From Osedax frankpressi (taxonomy: Eukaryota > Annelida > Polychaeta > Sabellida > Siboglinidae): a DNA stretch of 64,000 nucleotides. The notes beneath the pieces were generated by a model, which ran no database searches, was not told where the DNA came from, and worked only from the letters and a program-made list of their open reading frames with translations. Location: the NCBI GenBank assembly GCA_964035775.1, contig OZ038313.1, forward strand, positions 15,307,197 through 15,371,196, given 5' to 3'. The position numbers were made by a program, and so were the translations under genes. Positions 1-29,973 of this stretch are shown one piece after another; the first letter of the stretch is position 1; each line of letters begins with the position of its first letter.

Positions 1-657
1 CATATCCTAATTTTAATTAGTTAAGTTGTTATATATTAATAAAATATAAAAACTATTCAATATTATATATATGGTATATCAAAAATATACCTAACTTATT
101 AATTCAAGTATATTATATATTTTAGTAAACATATATAAAATATAATAGTAAACATATTTGCATTTAAAATATATAATCACTGCTTACCCAACTAATACTC
201 CAGATGAGCATTCTTGGTTGAAAAGGTACCTCAGTTAATATACATAATCTATATCACAATGGAAAGTTTACTGAATAGTATCATTGTAAAGTTGACTATT
301 CTTTTGAAAGGATTTTTTATTATACAAAAGTGAGATGTTAATACACAGTTCTTTATTGTTTAAAACAATTATATTGAAGCTTTATTTCAGATATCTCAAA
401 GTAAACTTATAATTTAATAATAAAGACATGCTATTTTAGAAGATATGCATACAGTACATTATAGAATACATGCGGCTTTATAACTACATTTGAATACAAT
501 ATATATAATATAATTATGTGAACCAACTCTATCAGTAGTCTCAAATTCTAAACCAAGTACAGATATCACGATATCACCGATATGACGATATCACCGATAA
601 GAATTATCTAGGTTCTGAGTATGTTTGAGAAATAATCTTTGAATGTTCTATCTCTAG
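1..657. other. AT-rich flank, no gene seen
   Basis: AT-rich sequence without a credible exon. Around 560-602 the motif CGATATCACCGATA occurs twice close together. If the minus-strand LIM gene at 9.9-10.9 kb continues leftwards, this could be intronic. Confidence 0.5.
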
Positions 658-675
658 TAAATGGATTTTTATCTA

Positions 676-3600
676 ATATTAATGATAATGAAAATTCTAA
701 TATTAATATTATTGCTAATGCTAACACTAACACTAACGGTAACGCTAATATTAATACTAATACTAATGCTAATACTAATGCTAAAGCTAATGCTAATGCT
801 AATGCTAATGCTAATACTAATACTAATGCTAATGCTAATACTAATGCTAATACTAATGCTAATACTAATACTAATGCTAATGCTAATGCTAATACTAATA
901 CTAATACTAATGATAATGCTAATACTAATACTAATACTAATGATAATACTAATACTAATACTAATACTAATACTAATACTAATACTAATACTAATACTAA
1001 TACTAATACTAATACTAATACTAATACTAATACTAATACTAATACTAATACTAATGCTAATGTTAATGTTAATGTTAATGCTAATACTAATACTAATGAT
1101 AATACTAATACAAATACTAATACTAATACTAATACTAATGCTAATGCTAATACTAATACTAATACTAATACTAATACTAATACTAATACTAATACTAATA
1201 CTAATACTAATACTAATACTAATACTAATACTAATACTAATACTAATACTAATACTAATACTAATACTAATACTAATGCTAATGTTAATGTTAATGTTAA
1301 TGTTAATGTTAATGCTAATACTAATGCTAATACTAATACTAATGCTAATACTAATGCTAATGCTAATACTAATGCTAATACTAATGCTAATACTAATACT
1401 AATGCTAATGCTAATGCTAATACTAATACTAATACTAATGATAATACTAATACTAATACTAATACTAATACTAATACTAATACTAATACTAATACTAATA
1501 CTAATACTAATACTAATACTAATACTAATGCTAATGTTAATGTTAATGTTAATGTTAATGTTAATGTTAATGTTAATGCTAATACTAATACTAATACTAA
1601 TACTACTACTAATACTAATACTAATACTAATACTAATACTAATGATAATACTAATGATAATACTAATACTAATACTAATACTACTGTTAATACTAATGGT
1701 AATGCTGATACTAATGTTAATGTTAATGTTAATGTTAATGTTAATGTTAATGTTAATGTTAATGTTAATGTTAATGTTAATGTTAATGTTAATGTTAATG
1801 TTAATGTTAATGTTAATGTTAATGTTAATGTTAATGTTAATGTTAATGCTAATACTAATACTAATACTAATACTACTACTAATACTAATACTAATACTAA
1901 TACTAATACTAATGATAATACTAATGATAATACTAATACTAATACTAATACTAATACTACTGTTAATACTAATACTAATACTAATGCTAATGTTAATGTT
2001 AATGTTAATGTTAATGTTAATGTTAATGTTAATGTTAATGTTAATGTTAATGTTAATGTTAATGTTAATGCTAATGCTAATGTTAATGTTAATGTTAATG
2101 TTAATGTTAATGTTAATGTTAATGTTAATGTTAATGTTAATGTTAATGTTAATGCTAATACTAATACTAATACTAATACTAATGATAATACTAATGATAA
2201 TGCTAATACTAATGTTAATGCTAATGTTAATGCTAATACTAATACTAATACTAATACTAATGATAATACTAATGATAATGCTAATGCTAATGCTAATACT
2301 AATGTTAATGCTAATGTTAATGCTAATGTTAATGCTAATGTTAATGCTAATTATAATACTAATACTAATACTAATACTACTACTAATACTAATACTAATA
2401 CTAATACTAATACTAATACTAATGATAATACTAATGATAATACTAATACTAATACTAATACTAATACTAATACTAATGATAATACTAATACTAATACTAA
2501 TACTAATACTAATACTACTGTTAATACTAATGGTAATGCTGATACTAATGTTAATGTTAATGTTAATGTTAATGCTAATACTAATGATAATACTAATGTT
2601 AATGTTAATGTTAATGTTAATGTTAATGTTAATGTTAATGTTAATGTTAATGTTAATGTTAATGTTAATGTTAATGTTAATGTTAATGTTAATGTTAATG
2701 TTAATGTTAATGCTAATACTAATACTAATACTAATACTAATGATAATACTAATGATAATGCTAATGCTAATGCTAATGCTAATACTAATGTTAATACTAA
2801 TGATAATTTAATGTTAATGCTAATTCTAATACTAATACTAATACTAATACTACTACTAATATTAATACTAATACTAATACTAATACTAATACTAATACTA
2901 ATACTAATACTAATACTAATACTAATAATAATGATAATACTAATACTAATACAAATACTAATACTAATACTAATGCTAATACTAATGTTAATGCTAATGT
3001 TAATGTTAATGTTAATGTTAATGTTAATGTTAATGTTAATGTTAATGTTAATGTTAATGTTAATGTTAATGTTAATGTTAATGTTAATGTTAATGTTAAT
3101 GTTAATGTTAATGTTAATGTTAATGTTATTGTTAATGTTAATGCTAATACTAATACTAATGTTAATGCTAATGTTAATGCTAATGTTAATGTTAATGCTA
3201 ATGCTAATACTAATACTAATACTAATACTAATACTAATGTTAATGCTAATACTAATACTAATACTAATGATAATACTAATACTAATACTAATACTAATAC
3301 TAATACTAATACTAATACTAATACTAATACTAATACTAATGTTAATGTTAATGTTAATGTTAATGTTAATGTTAATGTTAATGTTAATGTTAATGTTAAT
3401 GTTAATGTTAATGTTAATACTAATACAAATACTAATACTAATACTAATACTAATGTTAATGTTAATGTTAATGTTAATGTTAATGTTAATGTTAATGTTA
3501 ATGTTAATGTTAATGTTAATGTTAATGTTAATGTTAATGTTAATGTTAATGCTAATACTAATACTAATACTAATACTAATGATAATACTAATGATAATGC

Positions 3601-6600
3601 TAATGCTAATGCTAATGCTAATACTAATGTTAATACTAATGATAATTTAATGTTAATGCTAATTCTAATACTAATACTAATACTAATACTACTACTAATA
3701 TTAATACTAATACTAATACTAATACTAATGCTAATGTTAATGTTAATGTTAATGTTAATGTTAATGTTAATGTTAATGTTAATGTTAATGTTAATGTTAA
3801 TGTTAATGTTAATGCTAATACTAATGATAATACTAATACAAATACTAATACAAATGCTAATACTAATGTTAATGCTAATACTAATACTAATACTAATACT
3901 AATACTAATACTAATACTAATACTAATACTAATACTAATACTAATACTACTGTTAATACTAATGGTAATGCTGATACTAATGTTAATGTTAATGTTAATG
4001 TTAATGCTAATACTAATACTAATACTAATACTAATACTAATGCTAATGCTAATGTTAATGTTAATGTTAATGTTAATGTTAATGTTAATGTTAATGTTAA
4101 TGTTAATGTTAATGTTAATGTTAATGTTAATGTTAATGTTAATGTTAATGCTAATACTAATACTAATACTAATACTAATGATAATACTAATGCTAATGCT
4201 AATGCTAATGCTAATGCTAATGCTAATACTAATGTTAATGCTAATGTTAATGCTAATGCTAATGCTAATGCTAATACTAATACTAATACTAATACTAATA
4301 CTAATACTAATACTAATACTAATACTAATACTAATACTAATACTAATACTAATGCTAATGTTAATGTTAATGTTAATGTTAATGTTAATGTTAATGTTAA
4401 TGTTAATGTTAATGTTAATGTTAATGTTAATGCTAATGCTAATACTAATACTAATACTAATACTAATAATAATGATAATACTAATACTAATACTAATACT
4501 AATACTAATACTACTGTTAATACTAATGGTAATGCTGATACTAATGTTAATGTTAATGTTAATGTTAATACTAATACTAATACTAATACTAATACTAATA
4601 CTAATACTAATACTAATACTAATACTAATGCTAATGTTAATGTTAATGTTAATGTTAATGTTAATGTTAATGCTAATGTTAATGTTAATGTTAATGTTAA
4701 TGTTAATGTTAATGTTAATGTTAATGTTAATGTTAATGTTAATGTTAATGTTAATGTTAATGTTAATGTTAATGTTATTGTTAATGTTAATGCTAATACT
4801 AATACTAATGATAATACTAATGATAATGCTAATGCTAATGCTAATGCTAATACTAATGTTAATGCTAATGTTAATGCTAATGTTAATGTTAATGCTAATG
4901 CTAATACTAATACTAATACTAATACTAATACTAATGTTAATGCTAATACTAATACTAATACTAATGATAATACTAATACTAATACTAATACTAATACTAA
5001 TACTAATACTAATACTAATAATAATAATAATACTAATACTAATAATAATACTAATACTAATACTAATACTAATACTAATACTAATACTAATGCTAATGTT
5101 AATGTTAATGTTAATGTTAATGTTAATGTTAATGTTAATGTTAATGTTAATGTTAATGTTAATGTTAATGTTAATGTTAATGTTAATGTTAATGTTAATG
5201 TTAATGTTAATGCTAATACTAATACTAATACTAATACTAATGATAATACTAATGATAATGCTAATGCTAATGCTAATGCTAATACTAATGTTAATGCTAA
5301 TGTTAATGTTAATGCTAATGCTAATACTAATACTAATACTAATACTAATGTTAATGCTAATACTAATGTTAATGCTAATACTAATACTAATACTAATACT
5401 AATACTAATACTAATGCTAATGTTAATGTTAATGTTAATGTTAATGTTAATGCTAATACTAATGATAATACTAATACTAATACTAATGCTAATGTTAATG
5501 CTAATGTTAATGATAATGCTAATGCTAATGCTAATACTAATGTTAATGCTAATGTTAATGCTAATGTTAATGCTAATGTTAATGCTAATACTAATACTAA
5601 TACTAATACTAATACTAATACTAATACTAATACTAATACTAATACTAATACTAATACTAATACTAATGCTAATACTAATACTAATACTAATACTAATACT
5701 AATACAAATACTAATACTAATACTAATGCTAATGTTAATGTTAATGTTAATGTTAATGTTAATGCTAATACTAATACTAATACTAATACTAATGATAATA
5801 CTAATGATAATGATAATGCTAATGCTAATGCTAATACTAATGTTAATGCTAATGTTAATGCTAATGCTAATGTTAATGCTAATACTAATACTAATACTAA
5901 TACTAATACTACTACTAATACTAATACTACTACTAATACTACTACTAATACTAATACTAATACTAATACTAATACTAATACTAATACTAATACTAATACT
6001 AATACTAATACTAATACTGATACTGATACTGATACTGATACTGATACTGATACTGATACTGATACTGATACTGATGCTAATGCTAATACTGATACTGATG
6101 TTAATGCTAATACTAATACTAATACTAATACTAATACTAATACTACTACTAATACTAATACTAATACTAATACTAATACTGATACTGATACTGATACTGA
6201 TATTGATACTGATACTGATACTGATACTGATACTGATACTGATACTGATACTGATACTGATACTGATACTGATACTGATACTGATACTGATGCTGATGCT
6301 GATGCTGATGCTAATGCTAATACTAATACTAATACTAATACTAATACTAATACTAATACTAATACTAATACTAATACTGATACTGATACTGATACTGATA
6401 CTGATACTGATACTGATACTGATACTGATACTGATACTGATACTGATACTGATACTGATACTGATACTGATACTGATACTGATACTGATACTAATGCTAA
6501 TACTAATACTAATACTAATGCTAATGCTAATGCTAATGCTAATGCTAATGATAATGCTAATGCTAATACTAATACTAATACTAATACTAATACTAATACT

Positions 6601-7065
6601 AATACTAATACTAATACTAATACTAATACTAATACTAATACTAATACTAATACTAATACTAATACTAATACTAATACTAATACTAATACTAATACTAATA
6701 CTAATACTAATACTAATACTAATACTAATACTAATACTAATACTAATACTAATACTAATACTAATACTAATACTAATACTAATACTAATACTAATACTAA
6801 TACTAATACTAATACTAATACTAATACTGATACTGATACTGATACTAATACTAATACTAATGCTAATGCTAATGCTAATACTAATACTAATACTAATACT
6901 AATACTAATACTAATACTAATACTAATACTAATACTAATACTAATACTAATACTAATACTAATACTAATACTAATACTAATACTAATACTAATGCTAATA
7001 CTAATGCTAATACTAATGCCAATGATAATACTAATACTAATACTAATATTAATACTAATATCAAT
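676..7065. repeat. 6.4-kb hexanucleotide satellite-like array (TAATRY)n
   Basis: Almost pure period-6 array. Main units are TAATAC, TAATGT, TAATGC and, mainly at 6016-6492, TGATAC; rarer units are TAATGA and TACTAC. Units are not shuffled: long runs of TAATAC alternate with long runs of TAATGT, and a TAATGC unit usually sits at the switch. A marker string starting CTACTGTTAATACTAATGG recurs at 1681, 2515, 3947 and 4511, showing kilobase-scale copying. Because the units contain no stop codon in several frames, the array gives spurious open frames of over 1000 codons on both strands; the translations are two-residue alternations and not proteins. Confidence 0.97.
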
Positions 7066-9916
7066 GAATACATCATTTTACAAAATTGACATTAACTTAC
7101 TCGTATTGACGAGATTCATAAATGAAATACAATCAGCGGGTAGAAGAAAATACAATTGATAATACTTAATATAGTTCTACTCATTAATATAAAGTTAGGT
7201 AATATTATATAACAATTCATATATTCAAAACTATATAAGTTGGTTTACAAATTTAACACGAAAAATCGTGAGAGCTATTATAAAATGTTACGCAATAGTA
7301 ATAATGGCGGATTGGGTAAGAAACAATGACAACTATATCGCTGTTGGAGGGAGATTACGTGAACACAAAGAATCGCTGATCACTGCTAATGATCAAATAA
7401 TAATATTAAGTCCCTGGATCCCTGTGTTATATACTATAAATAATATTGACAAAAAAATCACCAGCATTCTGTTATTAATATCATAACTAGATATTATTTA
7501 TTATTTTGTAAGCATTCAATGCACAAATTATTATAAATCACTCTAAACTACTACACTATACTAACATTACTCTACACTACTACACTACACTTATATCGCC
7601 CTACTCTACTCTACACTACACTATAGTATACTCTATCTAGTCTACTCCACACTCACTACCATAAATCTACTCTACTCTACACTACTAGCCACTCATTCTA
7701 CTACATAACTCTATACTCACTCTACTCTATCTAGTTTTCTTTACACTGAACTACCAGCCACTCTATTTACTACTTTAATCTATTTACACGACCCGAGTGG
7801 CGGCTTGAATATGATAATTTTATAATAATAACGGGTACTAGTTATATAATAATCAATTAAATTACATAGAAGATAATAAAATCAATCCATTAATCGTATT
7901 TCATATATGATTTGGCTATATGTCATATATGGTATCTATAGATAAAACTATACATTTGATTGACAAGTCGTGTGTATAGTAGAGGGTCGTCGGTAACTGG
8001 CAGCAATGGAGAGGCGAGTACAGTGTACAGTGTACAGAGTACAGTGTCACGGGTAGTGCGCCTTTGGTTGATTATTGAAGTGCCTAGATAGACAAGATAA
8101 CGTAGAATAATTCAAAGGCAGCACTAATTGACTGGAGAACACTCGACGGGCCGTTGAACCGTTGTACAGCGCATCCACGCATTCATATTACGTGTTAAAG
8201 TCACCAAAACGTCCAAATAGCGGGTTGCAATAATGTGAGATCTCTAAAAACGATTGAAAACGAAATCCGGTTGGAATCAGAATATTCTATATTCGTTCTC
8301 GAGCTAAAAAGAACAGATATAAATAGAGAAATGATTTATATGAAACGAATATAGCTAACAGTGATTTAAACCCCTACTATTATATAATTATATTTAAGCA
8401 TAATAAATAAAAATACTTTACTAAAGTTGGATCTACACTTTATATATACGTATTACTTCTTAATGTGACTATATTATAGATATAATTATAAAAAACTGCT
8501 TGCTATCTAGAACTTTGCCATATGTTATGTAACAATAAAGAGTCATAGTCTAAATTGTGTGATATATAGTTTATAATATATATCATATAGGCAATATTAT
8601 GAAATATTTATTATTTTATAAATAGTTATTATAATTATTATCAAGATTAATTTGAAGATAAAATGTTCTAACAATTATTATATGTAATAGAACAAATGCA
8701 TAAATTATATATAATAAACTTAACCCTGGTTATACCTTGTTTATAAAATACAACATAAATTAAACTAAAATGAAACCTTTTTTATATTTATAGATTCTAT
8801 GGATTAATTTGATATAAATAAAAAATAATTATGTTTATTTGCAGAAATACTAAAATAATATATTGAATTTAATATTTTAATAATATCATATCCTAAATAC
8901 ATATTTGATTATTAATATTATAATAATAATAATAATGAAATATCTTATGTAAAAAACCTGATGTTATTTAAATATTTTAATTATGCTGTGTATAATGCAC
9001 TATAATGTACACTACATATACAATAAAGTGTATATGTACCACACATACGAGTTATAGTGTATGTTATTGAGTATACACATGAATACATGGCAGATTTCAC
9101 TATATAATTGATAATGTCCACCTAAACACACAACCCAAAATTAGTGTAAATTACTGGGGTAATAAAAAGACAATATATTTAAACACAATAGCTTCACACA
9201 TTAATTATTTGTTTTGTTCCCAGGATACATTTATGGGAAGAACGTGTAGATTTAGTGTGTGAGGGTTGATAGAACGAAGGAATGTGATATGTAAGTGAAT
9301 GACCATTGTATAGTTTTATTGTGTGGTATAGAACACAGTAAAACGCTGATTTTTACTACACTGCTAAGAAGGTATTATTTGACACCCTATTTCTATTAAA
9401 ACACCAGCTAAGTTTTCACCATCAAAGAAACCACAAGGGTGTCTTGATTTATTACCTCAGTGATCTGACAATATATTGCTTTGGAATGGGAAACTAAGGA
9501 CTTGAATAGTCAATAGACGAAGAGGATTGTCTTTATTTGACTAGAAGTATAAAGTAGAAAGTGCATTTTAAAATTAATATTGAATATCATTATTTAGAAC
9601 AAATGTTAATAATATCTAGAATATAAATGAAATAGTACAATGATATAATAATATATAATATAGACGAAAATGATAAACTAGCTTTATAATGAAATCCTTA
9701 GTTTCCCTAGTTTCCCTAGTTTTTAATAAATTAATTTTAAATAGAATACTGCAATGCACCAAAGGTTGTCATTAAGGAACCTAATGCCTAGTTAATGTAC
9801 CAAATAGTTACAGTCATTGTCTTGTATGGTAATGACATGTCTAAGGTAACGTGTATCCTAAAGCGTATATATCACGTGATAGGTGGTGGGGTCGAAGTGG
9901 AAGTGAAGAGTCTAAC
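7066..9916. other. Non-coding stretch between the hexamer array and the LIM exons
   Basis: Mostly AT-rich. A more GC-balanced patch at 7970-8240 contains short ACAGTGTAC repeats (about 8018-8045). I looked on the minus strand for the rest of LIM2, a PDZ or a kinase domain and found nothing convincing, so this is probably intron of the LIM gene or intergenic DNA. Confidence 0.45.
7543..7756. repeat. Degenerate CTACTCTACACTA repeat
   Basis: Imperfect tandem repeats built from CTACA, CTACT and CTCTA over about 210 bp. It resembles the CTCTATACTCT tract in BCAS3 intron 11. Confidence 0.7.
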
Positions 9917-10904
9917 CATAATGGGACCTGAAATAGTGGTAGCGCACGAATTACACAGATTGTAGAATGTGTGCTTGAAGTCGCTGTGGCAATATAGATC
10001 GCCGTTGTGTGAAAAGTACCATGAGTATAGGGCATTCTTGCAGATCTTGCATCTGTCAATCAAAATATTTATTGTGTTATGTCGGACTAGTTATAACCAG
10101 TTTAGTAAGCCCATATTGAAACAAAGATAATAATTAATGTAAAGTATTAATTTACCTAAATAAAGATAAAATTATATTACAATATCTAATATATTTTTTA
10201 ATAACTACAACTTTTTATATACAAATGCATAAAATCTAGATTTTATAAAATTATTTAGAATCATTTCAATAGATTTAAATATATCTATAATTTATTAATA
10301 GTTAATATTTAAATAATATATTATTTTACTATGGAAGGTTCATATAATTAATAAATATGTAGGAATTCTAATAAAAAGTCTTAATATATATAACTTTTAC
10401 ATGCCTATGAAGATATTAAACTCATATATAATATAATATTATAGTCGCCAAGAGTATTAGACTTAAAGACGATTTCATTGAAAACCTGAAACAATTACGA
10501 TGCCAAGTAGAATTCAGTCTAAAAATAAGTTCTTCTGTATCAATTGATTTTGTACACGACATACAAACATCATTTTTGTAAAGTGAAGTAGTTCCTGGTG
10601 TCGAGTATACAACATTTTAAACTATACAATATATATATATTATAAAATAAAATATAAATTCATTTTAAAATTTTGTAAATTGCTGTGGTTCAGTAATATT
10701 ATATTAATATTGTTTTAGTTATTATAAATTTAAAATCATTAATATATAATATAGATTTGTAATTAAATAATAATAACCTCTCATATAACTTCTTCTTTTA
10801 ATCGAAATAGGAGATAAGTTTCCATTACTATCATTGTGATACATGTCCTTAATTGTATCTGGTAACCGTACATAAATAGGTGTACTGCACACTTCACTAG
10901 ACAT
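9917..10904 (-). CDS. LIM-kinase-type LIM domain protein, 5' exons (partial)
   Basis: Three minus-strand exons join in phase: 10904-10778 (ATG at 10904), 10594-10486 and 10052-9917, giving 124 codons. The product has a 50-residue leader and then a complete LIM1 with zinc ligands C53, C56, H74, C77, C80, C83, C100 and D103 in canonical spacing. C112 and C115 open a second LIM, followed by ISGPIM at the exon end (donor GTTAGA). The short WYF..G.LYC..D form and the ISGP.M ending of the LIM1-LIM2 linker resemble LIM kinases (LIMK1/2), which phosphorylate cofilin in the cytoplasm. The remaining LIM2, PDZ and kinase exons are not visible and would lie further left. The LIM call is firm; the LIM kinase assignment is inference. 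A LIM-only protein is the alternative. Confidence 0.8.
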
Positions 10905-11397
10905 GACAGTTATTTAGTACACTTTTATTTCAAAATAATCATATACAATATCTTCGAAACTTATTTACTTAATATATATTATTAATTTATAAGAAAAACA
11001 GTGATCATGTTGTTGGGATATCAGATGTAAATAATGAAATTTAAAATTATTTGTTAAATTTCTAACAAATCAGAATTTACTAGACATATTGTTATCGTTA
11101 AAATAATGTCAGATGCGTAACTAGTATCATTTTAAATATACATAAATGTGGTTTTTTTTAATATTGTAATAACACGAACATTGCATTTAAATAGAAAATA
11201 AGAAATCAAAAAAATCAAAAGTAGCTAGTGCTATTTACATCAATTTTCATTGGACATTATATAAATTATTCATATATTCATAGTAAATATTCACACGTGA
11301 CATATATTTGGATTTTGTCATTCGATTTGCGTATAAACAATTATTTTGTATTATAAAATGATCGATTAATAAATTGTTTAAAAATTGAATTTATGAA
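10905..11397. promoter_or_regulatory. Putative bidirectional promoter between LIM gene and BCAS3
   Basis: The LIM gene ATG (10904, minus) and the BCAS3 ATG (11398, plus) are only 493 bp apart and point away from each other. The interval must hold both 5' UTRs and both start sites, unless either gene has an untranslated first exon elsewhere. It is AT-rich; no unambiguous TATA or Inr element stands out. Confidence 0.5.
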
Positions 11398-29558
<18,161 letters not shown>

Positions 29559-29967
29559 CGGCGAGACCCAATTCTGACAGCAATTAGTCTGTCTATTTTT
29601 TGTTATTGAAATTGACTCACGAACGAGTGTCATTATTTATTTTGTTAACAGCCAGATATGCGATTTAATCCATTTCATTGTTTCAATTTTATTATTGTAT
29701 AATTCATATTATATAGGAGTATATATCTATAGATGAATATACATTTATATAATATATACGTTATATTGAGTAAGTTCGTTTTTAATATTTTATTTCATGG
29801 ATTATTATTCAATTATTATGTACATACAGCCTCACTTTGCTCAGATCACTAAAATGTGACGATTGAATCCCAATAGAAAACCATTTATGCAATTATCCTT
29901 ATTCCTTTTAAACGATTTTATTCGTAAAGTTATTGTTATTATTTGTATATAAAGTTACTATTATGGA

Positions 29968-29973
29968 AATAAA
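29968..29973 (+). promoter_or_regulatory. Candidate BCAS3 polyadenylation signal AATAAA
   Basis: First canonical hexamer after the BCAS3 stop at 29558, implying a 3' UTR of about 0.4 kb. Many AATAAA hexamers occur by chance in DNA this AT-rich. Confidence 0.4.

Noticed and set aside
639-7159. Open frames of 716-1169 codons in the hexamer array on both strands
   Set aside because: They only alternate two residues (TN, VN, LM, LI, LV) because the repeat units lack stops; no domain, no splice or start context.
7268-7486. 72-codon plus-strand open frame near the end of the hexamer array
   Set aside because: No family resemblance, no splice support, and a composition typical of chance frames.
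8100-8280. GC-balanced patch considered as a further LIM-gene exon on the minus strand
   Set aside because: No frame gave LIM2, PDZ or kinase motifs with usable splice sites.
9219-9270. Pyrimidine-rich CCCAG acceptor-like site followed by a short plus-strand frame
   Set aside because: The frame closes after about a dozen codons and has no partner exon or family match.
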